A DNA stretch of 64,000 bases, from contig NZ_CP128362.1 of NCBI RefSeq assembly GCF_034274695.1, positions 7,628,501 to 7,692,500 of the forward strand. Reading direction: 5' to 3'. Position numbers and translations under genes: made by a program. Position 1 is the stretch's first letter. Every line of letters starts with the position of its first letter. Under the pieces are notes generated by a model. That model was given only the letters and a program-made list of their open reading frames with translations. It made no database searches and had not been told where the DNA came from. This stretch comes from Chitinophaga sp. LS1 (lineage in GTDB: Bacteria; Bacteroidota; Bacteroidia; Chitinophagales; Chitinophagaceae). Positions 1-7,374 of this stretch are shown one piece after another.

Positions 1-16
1 TTTTGAATGGCAAAAA

Positions 17-49
17 TTTGTTTTATAAAGGGAATTTTCACTAGATTTG
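17..49 (+). promoter_or_regulatory. Promoter of tRNA-Arg
   Basis: A TTTG (17-20) lies 21 bases upstream of TAGATTTG (42-49). This matches the Bacteroidetes primary sigma pattern TTTG / TAnnTTTG. The predicted start is about 40 bases before the tRNA, so this host promoter probably drives the tRNA and could read into the integrase region. Called from sequence pattern only. Confidence 0.55.
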
Positions 50-92
50 CACTCCCAAATGAAACAGTAAATATACGGGAAATTTGGAAAAC

Positions 93-166
93 GGATCGGT
101 AGCTCAGCTGGATAGAGCAGCTGCCTTCTAAGCAGCAGGTCATTGGTTCGAATCCAATCCGGTTCA
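93..166 (+). tRNA. tRNA-Arg (anticodon UCU)
   Basis: A full cloverleaf can be drawn. The 7-bp acceptor GGATCGG/CCGGTTC has two G-U pairs. The D-arm is GCTC/GAGC. The anticodon stem GCTGC/GCAGC encloses loop CTTCTAA with anticodon TCT, and the T-arm is ATTGG/CCAAT. The discriminator is A and CCA is not encoded. From base 125 on, the gene is made of phage-supplied sequence: the prophage integrated inside it and restored its 3' half. The original 3' half is left at 47830-47872. Confidence 0.95.
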
Positions 167-167
167 C
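125..167 (+). repeat. attL: attL core (43-bp direct repeat, copy 1)
   Basis: Bases 125-167 are identical to 47830-47872; identity breaks at C124/A47829 and A168/T47873. The repeat covers the anticodon loop through the 3' end of tRNA-Arg plus one base, the usual core for tyrosine integrases that target tRNA genes. Confidence 0.93.
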
Positions 168-171
168 AAGT

Positions 172-196
172 GAAAGCCTTATCCAGTAAGGCTTTC
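172..196 (+). terminator. Hairpin after tRNA-Arg
   Basis: GAAAGCCTTA (172-181) pairs perfectly with TAAGGCTTTC (187-196) around a 5-base loop. The following sequence is only weakly T-rich. It lies on the phage side of attL and probably replaces the native tRNA terminator, which is now at 47893-47917. Confidence 0.5.
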
Positions 197-235
197 CTTA
201 GATCTCTCTCTCGTTAGTCTTGTAGCAATAATTGC

Positions 236-259
236 AAACGTTAAGCTAAACGTTAAGCT
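236..259 (+). promoter_or_regulatory. Putative integrase arm-type sites, left
   Basis: AAACGTTAAGCT occurs twice in perfect tandem (236-247, 248-259), giving CGTTAA boxes 12 bp apart, 69 bases inside attL. The right phage end has CGTTAA at 47726 and 47738, again 12 bp apart and in the same orientation. The repeats also lie just upstream of the integrase start, so integrase could regulate itself. Confidence 0.55.
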
Positions 260-274
260 TAAATTTTAGCTACA

Positions 275-1624
275 ATGAACACTTTACCCTCTAATTGCAG
301 GTACACTGATTTCAATTTACATCCCGCTAATTGGAATACGACAAGGGCTTCTCTGAAGAAAAAATGGCGTATTGAGTATTGGTTTCATGATCCTAAATAC
401 AAAGATCAGTATCCAAAAGGCTATCCCAAGGTTATCAAAGCTGGATTAAACCGGTTAAAGGACTTGGCTGCCAGGCAACAGCTAATGCTGATTCTGATTG
501 AAAATGAAAAGGATTTACTTGAAAACCAGGGATACAATCCAATAACCAAGACGAAAGTTAAAGTAGTTATTGAAGAAAAGGGTCCCGATTTGGTAGAAAA
601 TAATAGTATTGTTGATGAGAATACCCCATTTATTAAGGCGCTGGAACTCGGTTTGGAGTCGAAACGGATGGACCCTGAATCTAAAAAGGATATAAAGAAT
701 AAAATACCCCATGTAGAAAAAGCTGCGAAGAGCCTTAAATATAAAGGTCAAATAGTCGCAGATATGCCTATTTCATCAATTTCCAGAAAAATAATACGGT
801 TAGTCCTAGATGAAATTGGTAGGAATAAGGGAGATAAGTGGACCGCAAATAACTACAATAGATACCGCACTGATTTGAGAACCATCTTCATTGAATTAAA
901 TGAATTAGAGGCAATGGAATCCAATCCAATGGACGGTATCCGTAAGCTAAAGGGTATAAAAAGGGAACGGGAGACTTTAACCCCGAAAGATCGTATAAGG
1001 GTTAACCAGCACCTGAAAGATAAGTATTATACATTTTGGCGCTTTAGCCAGGTATTTTTTCACTCTGGCTGCAGGGAGGTGGAGTTGCTTGGACTTACTT
1101 TTGAAAACGTTAACATCAGCGAAAGATGGTTCAAGGTGCTAGTTAAGAAAGGTACAAATTACAGATGGGATAAAAAGGCAATAGAGCCGGGAGTAGTCAA
1201 ACTTTGGGAAGAGATAATGCACGAGGCTGAAACGCTCTATATGAAGGCTCTACCTAACATACCAAAAGATAAACAACCTGGTAAGGGGAAAGATATTCCA
1301 ACCTTGTATATTTTCTCCGAGGACCTCAAACCCATGTTTAGAGGTGGTCCCATTCGACAGGAGCAAATCAGCAGACGCTGGTATAGCCATGTCAAAAAGC
1401 AATTAGGTATCACCGCGGACTTCTATTCTTTAAAGCACTCTCGTACATCTGAAGACATTAACAGTGAAGTCAGGAAAGCAATAAGAAAGGCCACTAAAAA
1501 AGCAGCGAGGAAAAACGGTCATACCTCATCAAAGATGGTAGAACAGGTGTATGATACACAATTTAAAGACAGGTTATTCCAAATAAAGAAGCAGGCAAAG
1601 GCACAATTTGCAGGAAATATCTAA
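275..1624 (+). CDS. int: Phage tyrosine integrase
   Basis: A 449-residue site-specific recombinase that should catalyse exchange between attP and the tRNA-Arg gene. The N-terminal half is the DNA-binding/SAM-like region. The C-terminal catalytic domain shows Arg267 (HSGCREVELLGL), a YSLKH box around 384-388 where Lys replaces the usual Arg, His416 (GHTSS) and nucleophile Tyr426 (QVYDTQF). The YSxKH form is common in Bacteroidetes integrases. The gene lies next to attL pointing inward and its stop overlaps the convergent XRE gene by 4 bases. A related C-terminal half recurs at 52322-52800. Confidence 0.95.
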   Translation: MNTLPSNCRYTDFNLHPANWNTTRASLKKKWRIEYWFHDPKYKDQYPKGYPKVIKAGLNRLKDLAARQQLMLILIENEKDLLENQGYNPITKTKVKVVIEEKGPDLVENNSIVDENTPFIKALELGLESKRMDPESKKDIKNKIPHVEKAAKSLKYKGQIVADMPISSISRKIIRLVLDEIGRNKGDKWTANNYNRYRTDLRTIFIELNELEAMESNPMDGIRKLKGIKRERETLTPKDRIRVNQHLKDKYYTFWRFSQVFFHSGCREVELLGLTFENVNISERWFKVLVKKGTNYRWDKKAIEPGVVKLWEEIMHEAETLYMKALPNIPKDKQPGKGKDIPTLYIFSEDLKPMFRGGPIRQEQISRRWYSHVKKQLGITADFYSLKHSRTSEDINSEVRKAIRKATKKAARKNGHTSSKMVEQVYDTQFKDRLFQIKKQAKAQFAGNI

Positions 1625-1839
1625 GACTCCTTTATAGAATACAGCTCATTTAGTTCAACATTGAGCGCCATTGCAATCTGAACAAGTTTAACAATGCCAA
1701 TATCAATCTGCCCTTTTTCAATTTTAGCTAAATTGGAGTCATCAAACCCTGTTTTGACCGCTAAGTCTAGTAAAGTCATGCCTTGCTTTTTTCTGGCCGA
1801 TTTGATATTAGCACCAAGCTTTTTAAGTATTTTTTCCAT
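1621..1839 (-). CDS. XRE-family HTH regulator
   Basis: A 72-residue single-domain Cro/CI-type protein. The helix-turn-helix covers about residues 8-62 (MTLLDLAVKTGFDDSNLAKIEKG is the recognition region). It has no dimerisation or protease domain. It is convergent with integrase, overlapping its 3' end, and divergent from the 66-residue gene at 1936. A perfect 26-bp palindrome lies 34 bases upstream of its start. It may control integrase/excision or its own divergent partner. The main lysogeny repressor more likely sits at 45927. Confidence 0.85.
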   Translation of the reverse strand: MEKILKKLGANIKSARKKQGMTLLDLAVKTGFDDSNLAKIEKGQIDIGIVKLVQIAMALNVELNELYSIKES

Positions 1840-1872
1840 TTTGGGATGGAAAATGGAAGAAAATACCAGACT

Positions 1873-1898
1873 AAAAATGGTATAATTATACCATTTTT
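1873..1898. promoter_or_regulatory. 26-bp perfect palindrome, probable XRE operator
   Basis: Half-site AAAAATGGTATAA is followed directly by its reverse complement, with no mismatch. It sits between the divergent starts at 1839 (minus) and 1936 (plus), the expected place for an autoregulatory operator. A looser relative of the half-site lies at about 1901-1916. Confidence 0.7.
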
Positions 1899-1935
1899 AA
1901 ATAAAAATGCTATATTGGTGCATCATTTTAAGAAT

Positions 1936-2136
1936 ATGAACGGCCCCCAACAGATTATTTACGAGCTTATTGAGCTTGGCATAAAGAAAAGATATCACCA
2001 CACCTGTCTTCTACTATGGGACAAAATCCTGTTTTCTTACAACATGGATTTGCAAAAAACAAGGATATATATGAGGGCATTGGTAGACAGGTTGGAAATA
2101 CCAGCATATTACGATAGGCAAACTGCCGAAGTATGA
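1936..2136 (+). CDS. Small phage protein, unknown function
   Basis: A 66-residue protein (MNGPQQIIYELIELGIKK start) that I do not recognise. The ATG at 1936 is preferred because it follows the operator palindrome at a normal distance; the frame is open further upstream but would overlap the operator. It is rich in Tyr, Arg and Leu with likely helical content. It is divergent from the XRE gene and followed by terminators, so it is a one-gene rightward unit. Its place, next to int and xre, would suit an excisionase or a host-takeover factor, but nothing in the sequence proves either. Confidence 0.55.
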   Translation: MNGPQQIIYELIELGIKKRYHHTCLLLWDKILFSYNMDLQKTRIYMRALVDRLEIPAYYDRQTAEV

Positions 2137-2192
2137 TAATATGAAACAAATCCACGGCTTTTCCAGGCTGTGTAGGACTTTGAACTATCAAC

Positions 2193-2219
2193 AAGAGCCA
2201 GGCTAAACCCCTGGCTCTT
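2193..2219. terminator. Hairpin, possibly bidirectional terminator
   Basis: AAGAGCCAGG (2193-2202) pairs with CCTGGCTCTT (2210-2219) around a 7-base loop. No strong T-run follows on either strand. It lies after the 66-residue gene. Confidence 0.45.
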
Positions 2220-2291
2220 AAATCAATTTCCTATATCTTAAAAAGATTCCATTTTGAGGGGGTACACTTTAAAATTTGATATGGGACGGTT

Positions 2292-2307
2292 AATCCTTTA
2301 AAGGATT
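2292..2307. other. 16-bp perfect palindrome
   Basis: AATCCTTTAAAGGATT reads the same on both strands. It lies between two hairpins in the 285-bp non-coding stretch 2137-2421, where I see no gene. It could be a protein-binding site; function unknown. Confidence 0.4.
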
Positions 2308-2327
2308 GGACATGTATTAGTTGAGTC

Positions 2328-2354
2328 GAGCCTGGTTAATAGCCAGGCTCTTTT
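2328..2354 (+). terminator. Rightward rho-independent terminator
   Basis: GAGCCTGG (2328-2335) and CCAGGCTC (2343-2350) form an 8-bp stem followed by TTTT. It would end rightward transcripts from the int/66-residue region before they meet the late operon. Confidence 0.65.
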
Positions 2355-2366
2355 ATTCAAGCAAAA

Positions 2367-2386
2367 AGCCGGGTAAATACCCGGCT
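2367..2386 (-). terminator. Late-operon terminator (leftward)
   Basis: AGCCGGGT/ACCCGGCT form an 8-bp stem with a 4-base loop. On the minus strand it is followed by TTTTT. It lies 36 bases past the stop of the last late gene (2422). A nearly identical hairpin, split by an IS, occurs at 54855-54866 / 56315-56326. Confidence 0.75.
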
Positions 2387-2421
2387 CGTTATACATCAAC
2401 CAAAATCTATACAAAATCAGG

Positions 2422-2925
2422 TTATTCCCTTTTAGGTAAGTATTCAGCCAGTCCGTTAATAATAGACTTTAGAGTCTTCGCATAATTGGGATCCGTAGCA
2501 TATCCTGCAGCTGCGACTACCTCCACAAATCTCCCAGGATCAGAAATGCCGATGGCATTTTTATACCTTGGATTTTCCAGTATAAATTTTCCATGGTCAA
2601 TAAATGATTCTGCAGCATTATCATATGCCCTGAACCAGTCTTTTACCTTGTAATCAAACTTGCCGTCGGTACGTGGAGTAATACTAATGATCTCAGGGTA
2701 TTTAACGGTTTTGGTTGAATGTACCTCACGTGTGGTAATCAGCTGGCGCTTCCCCCGCCAGGTTACCCCAGCTTTGATACCGAAAAACATATTACCAGGT
2801 GCTTTATCACCCCATCCTGATTCAAGAGCTGCTTGGGCAAGAATGGCAAGTGCGGGTATCTTTGTTTCACGTTCGCACAATACTGCTGCAGGATAGTATA
2901 GCTTAAAGAATGTTTGTTTTTCCAT
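2422..2925 (-). CDS. Phage endolysin, glucosaminidase family
   Basis: A 167-residue peptidoglycan hydrolase of the FlgJ/glucosaminidase type. The hallmark AQAALESGWG (about residues 31-40) holds the catalytic Glu; FFGIKAG and YATDPNYAKT further along are also typical. There is no signal peptide, so it needs the holin encoded upstream to reach the murein. It is the last gene of the late operon and its start overlaps the spanin-like gene by 23 bases. Confidence 0.88.
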   Translation of the reverse strand: MEKQTFFKLYYPAAVLCERETKIPALAILAQAALESGWGDKAPGNMFFGIKAGVTWRGKRQLITTREVHSTKTVKYPEIISITPRTDGKFDYKVKDWFRAYDNAAESFIDHGKFILENPRYKNAIGISDPGRFVEVVAAAGYATDPNYAKTLKSIINGLAEYLPKRE

Positions 2926-3487
2926 TGTTAGGTTTTTGAATAAAATGTTTTAAATAGAAGTATAAGAGCAGAAGTACCACAATAACTACAACCGTTATTA
3001 TACCTGCTACATTGAAGCGAAAAACATCCTTATTAGTCTTTGTAACAGAGGTTGTATTTATCTCAGATTTACCCACCTTCTGTTTGTCTGAAGACGATTC
3101 TTTGGTAGTAGTCTTACGGGTGACTGGCGCATTAATGGTTTGTGGCTTGGATACAGCTTTACTATTGATATCATATCCTATGACCTTGCCATCCTTCAAT
3201 TTGGGCTTTACAACAGTAGTCAAGCTTTGAGTCTTGGTATCTACTGTCTGCCGATATTCAGAAGTATCAGTGGAAGACATTGTACCGGATGTTTGAGCAG
3301 AATCTGCTTCCGTGATCACCGGAGTGGTCGCCCACTCTTCTGTAACTGTTTCCTTTTCATAGGAATGATCCTTTGAGCTGGTATCAATGGATTGAGAATT
3401 GCTGACAGATGTTTCTTTCATTTTCCTGACTGTTGCACAGGAACATAGGATAGCCATCAAGGCTACAATCAAAATTTTAATTTTCAT
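2903..3487 (-). CDS. Putative u-spanin (lipoprotein with C-terminal TM)
   Basis: A 194-residue protein. The N-terminus is a lipoprotein signal with lipobox LCSC and acceptor Cys17. The middle is a Ser/Thr/Lys-rich, low-complexity periplasmic stretch. The C-terminus has one long hydrophobic segment (about 155-180, GIITVVVIVVLLLLYFYL) and a short basic tail. A lipid anchor at one end and a membrane helix at the other is the topology of unimolecular spanins, which fuse inner and outer membranes at lysis. It sits between holin and endolysin. No sequence family is recognised; the call rests on topology and position. Confidence 0.65.
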   Translation of the reverse strand: MKIKILIVALMAILCSCATVRKMKETSVSNSQSIDTSSKDHSYEKETVTEEWATTPVITEADSAQTSGTMSSTDTSEYRQTVDTKTQSLTTVVKPKLKDGKVIGYDINSKAVSKPQTINAPVTRKTTTKESSSDKQKVGKSEINTTSVTKTNKDVFRFNVAGIITVVVIVVLLLLYFYLKHFIQKPNNGKTNIL

Positions 3488-3929
3488 CTAATAATTTTTG
3501 ACCGGTTAACGAATCGAATTTTTGCAAGTATTTTAGGATCCAGCCAGGCAGTACCCCTGGGTCAATCTCAGCTATATTCTCAAAGATGCTGATTGCCTCA
3601 CGGACCATGATAGCAGAGAATACCACATTGCCTAAAAAGCTAAACGCCACCTGTGGAGCACCAGCAACAGTAAATTTTGTAAGAGCTGATGTTGTAATTA
3701 GCGCTGAGGTATAAATAATGATCTTTTTCAGTACCATCCCAAACCCTTTACTGCTAACCTTTCTCTGCACAACAGCTTTCACTAAACCAAGGAAGGTGTC
3801 AACACTGACTATTACGAACAGGAACTTTAAGAACTCCCAATCAGAATAGATATACTTTTCAATCCACCCTACCACCGGTGCTGTAAACCATCCTACCAAG
3901 AGATATATTATAATTGCTTTTACTTGCAT
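3477..3929 (-). CDS. Phage holin (Phage_holin_4-like)
   Basis: A 150-residue membrane protein with about three to four hydrophobic segments (near 5-25, 35-55, 68-90, 92-112) and a polar C-terminus. The FVIVSVDTFLGLVKA and KGFGMVLKKIIIY segments are typical of the Phage_holin_4 / toxin-secretion holin family. It would time lysis and release the endolysin. The spanin-like gene downstream overlaps its 3' end by 11 bases. Confidence 0.8.
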   Translation of the reverse strand: MQVKAIIIYLLVGWFTAPVVGWIEKYIYSDWEFLKFLFVIVSVDTFLGLVKAVVQRKVSSKGFGMVLKKIIIYTSALITTSALTKFTVAGAPQVAFSFLGNVVFSAIMVREAISIFENIAEIDPGVLPGWILKYLQKFDSLTGQKLLDEN

Positions 3930-3945
3930 CGATTTAGTTTTATGC

Positions 3946-6078
3946 CTATAAACCCATTAAAAAAGACTGCGCCAGATTGGCAAGTAAGGCTGTAGCCTGT
4001 CCAGTTGTATCCGCACCGGGATGTATGTTATCAGGCAGCCAATTATTAAGTATCGTCAAGCCGGTGCCCGGTGCATAACGTTGAGACCAACCGGTGCGCT
4101 CCCAAGTTTTGAATATGTAACAGCCCCAATAATCAGCTATTGACTGTTGCGCTTGAGATATCGGGAATCTATACACATTCTCGTAGTGACCGAATATTGC
4201 AAAACGCGCTTTAGGCTTAGCCTGTAGCAACATAGTAATACAATAATTCATCGATCCGATAAAAGTATTCCTGTCCCGTGGATCAGTTGGGAATGTGCTG
4301 AAACTAGTATTATCCGCACTATAATCATTATAACCAAAATCGAATACAAACAGATCAGCATCCAGATGACCAAGCATTTTAGTTTCATAGCTATTAACCG
4401 CATAAGTACTCCCTTGTGCCGCTGTCAATTCCGCGCCTGTCATCCCAAAACACACCTGCTGAAAGTTGGTTGCCAGTGCCCCTCCCGTACTTGTAGCAAT
4501 ACGGACCAAAGAACTGGCCTTGGATTCGTTAATGATAGTTGCTCCCAATGCCTTGGCGGCCAGATTAGGATAACTTGTAGTTATATCGGTATTGGGGTAG
4601 TTAGCTGGAATGCTGGTTCCCATCCAGCATATCTTCTTACCATACCATTTCTTAGTTGCATTTATCTTAACGTCTACCTTTGCCAGGGTTGCAGTATCAT
4701 CTGCCTGTACAGCGGAACCATTTACTTTAGCGATAGCATTATATCCACTATAGGCTATGTACGCACTTGGTGAAGTTCCGGCTTCTATCTGCTCTACCCC
4801 ACTGGACGCGACAGTAGAGAACGCGATAGTAAACTGAATGTAGTGGGTGTCTGCAGTAGTAGTGTAGGTGCCATTTAACGGCCCATCTCCCCACGTACTT
4901 GTACCGGTTGGAGTGTTTATGAAAACTCCATTTGCATCGAAGTATCTTACACCACGAGTACCTGAAGACGATGCGCGACCGCTAATGTAATATGTAGTGG
5001 ACGGCTTAACGGGTATTAGACCGGTTACCTGGCTACCCGATGTAGCAGCCAAGGCACCATTAGTATAATTAATGTGATAGCCTGATATGATTTTAGTTCT
5101 GTCGAACAAATTTATGGTACCAGGTAGTTCCTGCACAGTTACAGTAGCATAGCCTTTTGCTGCGAGATAAGCTAAAGGCGTCATAGTCCCTAATTCCGTC
5201 TGAATTAAGGAAGGCGCCATGTTTAGCGTAGCTAGCGTATTAACTACTGTATAGTAGGCTTCATATGTGGTGGCTGTGCTTCCTGCCTCCACCTGAATTA
5301 CGGAGTTATCACCGGTGCCTGAGTACTTGGTTGTGATGCGCATATAGGCGGCACCCGTTGGTGCGGTGTATTGGCCATTCAGCGCACCATCACCCCATGT
5401 AGTTGAACCTGATGGGGTATTTATAAGTGTTTTAGCGCCGTCGTAAAAAGCTACCCCGCGCGTACCACTGGATGTTATACGACCGCTGATTGTGTAGATG
5501 CTGCCCGCTGTAACCGGCATATAGTCAGATACTGCGCCATTAGTATTGGCTACAAGCGCCCCATTTGAGTATTGTATAATATAACCAGAAGTAACCGCGG
5601 CCAGATTGAACATGTTCTTACCGGCTATTTTACCAAGTGCAGGTATTAAATCCGCTAGCACTTTCCCTTGATTTGCCGAGAGTGGAGCGGTAGTACTGGT
5701 ACTTGTTAGGTTATCTATAACAGATGATGGTGTCAAATAGTTACTTGAATCTATTGGAATCAATACTTTTACATAATTGCTTCCAGAATCCACCAAAAAG
5801 GCAACCTCATTAGCATTTATCACTATTCCGCTGAAATAGGTATATGTGCCTGCGGTGGATGTTACCCACATCCTACCTCCAACCGCAGAACCTGGATTCG
5901 TAGTAGGAGTGGCTACTCCTTTAAATCCAATTGAGCCTAAGGCATTTAGGGAAAGCATAAGATCCACAGCATCATAAAATCGTTGGGCAATATCAGTATT
6001 GATAATGCTACCCTCTGCAGTTTTATCTCCAATTGAAGCTTTGACCGCTGCTTTGAAAATTTCTATAGCTGTTGCCAT
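3946..6078 (-). CDS. Tail fibre / receptor-binding protein with SGNH hydrolase domain
   Basis: A 710-residue protein. The N-terminal about 150 residues look like a virion-attachment part. Two tandem repeats of about 120 residues follow (about 165-275 and 335-445), each with YxNGAL, ISGR, SSGTRGV and TWGDG, and look like carbohydrate-binding modules. The C-terminal about 220 residues carry SGNH blocks: GTSIP (block I, Ser), FGYNDY (Asn) and DNIHPG (Asp/His). It probably deacetylates a surface polysaccharide during adsorption. It is followed directly by the lysis genes. Confidence 0.8.
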   Translation of the reverse strand: MATAIEIFKAAVKASIGDKTAEGSIINTDIAQRFYDAVDLMLSLNALGSIGFKGVATPTTNPGSAVGGRMWVTSTAGTYTYFSGIVINANEVAFLVDSGSNYVKVLIPIDSSNYLTPSSVIDNLTSTSTTAPLSANQGKVLADLIPALGKIAGKNMFNLAAVTSGYIIQYSNGALVANTNGAVSDYMPVTAGSIYTISGRITSSGTRGVAFYDGAKTLINTPSGSTTWGDGALNGQYTAPTGAAYMRITTKYSGTGDNSVIQVEAGSTATTYEAYYTVVNTLATLNMAPSLIQTELGTMTPLAYLAAKGYATVTVQELPGTINLFDRTKIISGYHINYTNGALAATSGSQVTGLIPVKPSTTYYISGRASSSGTRGVRYFDANGVFINTPTGTSTWGDGPLNGTYTTTADTHYIQFTIAFSTVASSGVEQIEAGTSPSAYIAYSGYNAIAKVNGSAVQADDTATLAKVDVKINATKKWYGKKICWMGTSIPANYPNTDITTSYPNLAAKALGATIINESKASSLVRIATSTGGALATNFQQVCFGMTGAELTAAQGSTYAVNSYETKMLGHLDADLFVFDFGYNDYSADNTSFSTFPTDPRDRNTFIGSMNYCITMLLQAKPKARFAIFGHYENVYRFPISQAQQSIADYWGCYIFKTWERTGWSQRYAPGTGLTILNNWLPDNIHPGADTTGQATALLANLAQSFLMGL

Positions 6079-6083
6079 GTGTT

Positions 6084-6425
6084 TTAATTAAATTCTGAAC
6101 CGAATGAGTTAGAAAATATTCCCTCGAAAATATCTACAGGATCACCAGTTACTTTTGAAGGGATTGATTGTCCTTTTTTGAGTTCTAAAACAAAGGAGAA
6201 AGGACCGGTACCGCCCGTTAATTTGCCAATATCTGTATTTGAGGCATTCCATAAAGAGATATACGCAGCTTTACTTTCCGCCGTACCAACGCTTATATTA
6301 TTCCCATCAAGTACACTTACTGGATAGTGAGATGGTTCAATATTTGATGATGAAAGCATCTTAACTGCAATTTTGGTCAAAGGTGCAGTAAGGTATAATT
6401 GATAGTAGTCATAGTTCCCTTCCAT
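6084..6425 (-). CDS. Phage structural protein, unknown
   Basis: A 113-residue protein (MEGNYDYYQLYLTAPLTKI start). Mixed beta-like composition, no signal peptide, no recognised motif. It is packed between the Cys-rich 84-residue gene (4-base gap) and the fibre gene (5-base gap), so it is probably a small virion or neck component. Confidence 0.6.
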   Translation of the reverse strand: MEGNYDYYQLYLTAPLTKIAVKMLSSSNIEPSHYPVSVLDGNNISVGTAESKAAYISLWNASNTDIGKLTGGTGPFSFVLELKKGQSIPSKVTGDPVDIFEGIFSNSFGSEFN

Positions 6426-6428
6426 GGC

Positions 6429-6683
6429 TTACCATTTTCCAATTGGACAATGTTCATTTACTACGAGGCTTTTTTCCAAACAAGGACACCCACACTTATC
6501 ACATCCAAGCTGATTCTCGTAATTGCCTTCACCATTAACGATTTTAAGTATCTGAGATACTTTTGATTCATGACAATTTCCACACTGTTTCAGACGCAAT
6601 TGGGAAAGCCTTTTTTCGGCTTCAGAGGTGGGTAAAAATCCTATTCTCTTTCCCCAGCCAATAAATATGTTTTTAATCTTCAT
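6429..6683 (-). CDS. Cys-rich zinc-ribbon-like small protein
   Basis: An 84-residue protein from the ATG at 6683 (MKIKNIFIGWGKRIGF). That start overlaps the upstream gene's end by 11 bases; a longer reading would run far into that gene. It carries CGNC, CDKCGCPC and a final CPIGKW, a pattern expected to bind one or two Zn ions. Small Zn-ribbon proteins of this kind occur beside head-tail genes in Bacteroidetes phages; the role here is unknown. Confidence 0.65.
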   Translation of the reverse strand: MKIKNIFIGWGKRIGFLPTSEAEKRLSQLRLKQCGNCHESKVSQILKIVNGEGNYENQLGCDKCGCPCLEKSLVVNEHCPIGKW

Positions 6684-7374
6684 AGCAGCCACAATTTGAA
6701 GGGTTATCGATATCATCATAGATGCCCAGTACAATGTCAGATTTGCGTTTGTATGCGACTCCTTTACTGTCACACCCGCATTCCTTCTGGTATGATGGAT
6801 ATTTGATTTTATTCCGGCATATCCACTCGTGCATTGCCTGAGTAAGAGGATCAATACGGTCCATCATCTTTTTATCCATCAGCCATTTTACTGAGCGCAG
6901 CTCAGGGGATACTTCACCCGCCGTATTCATTGGACCGGAAGCAGGCACAGTGTGTATCACGCCTGCAGATCCAAATTGAACGAATGATTCTGGCGTTGCT
7001 CCTAACATCACGACTTCAGCTGTCAATTTCCACAGGTGTTGCTTCCATAGCTTCAGGTAATCTTCGTTTAAGAACTCAAATGCATTGACAATATCACCAA
7101 TAGACAAAACAACAGGGTCGCTTCCCTCCGGAAGAGAGTCATTGACCTGTTGCTCCAACGCTTCTTTATTAGCTGTTGTGACAGTTTGGTTTTTCTGCTC
7201 AACCATGGCATAATACAGATCATCCGAAAGTGCAGGTCGAATTATCCTTTCCTCCGCAATGATTATAGATTGTTCGATCGTCCTCGGATCAAGTGTATGC
7301 TTGGTTGGAGCGTGGAAGATTACCTCATCAGAGGTGATCAACACATCACGCATTAGTGGGTTGAGTCTGTACAT
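6673..7374 (-). CDS. Head-tail adaptor-like protein (DUF6712-like)
   Basis: A 233-residue protein directly downstream of the portal gene, overlapping it by 29 bases. The N-terminus (LMRDVLITSDEVIFHAPTKH) and a helical middle resemble DUF6712-type Bacteroidetes phage proteins. Its position after the portal fits a head-completion or connector role. A Cys-rich C-terminal tail (CGCDS, CGCYED) is unusual and could bind metal with the following Zn-ribbon protein. Family assignment is tentative. Confidence 0.55.
   Translation of the reverse strand: MYRLNPLMRDVLITSDEVIFHAPTKHTLDPRTIEQSIIIAEERIIRPALSDDLYYAMVEQKNQTVTTANKEALEQQVNDSLPEGSDPVVLSIGDIVNAFEFLNEDYLKLWKQHLWKLTAEVVMLGATPESFVQFGSAGVIHTVPASGPMNTAGEVSPELRSVKWLMDKKMMDRIDPLTQAMHEWICRNKIKYPSYQKECGCDSKGVAYKRKSDIVLGIYDDIDNPSNCGCYED

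Noticed and set aside
1783..1935. Upstream extension of the 66-residue gene
   Set aside because: It would cross the xre start and the operator palindrome; the ATG at 1936 fits better.
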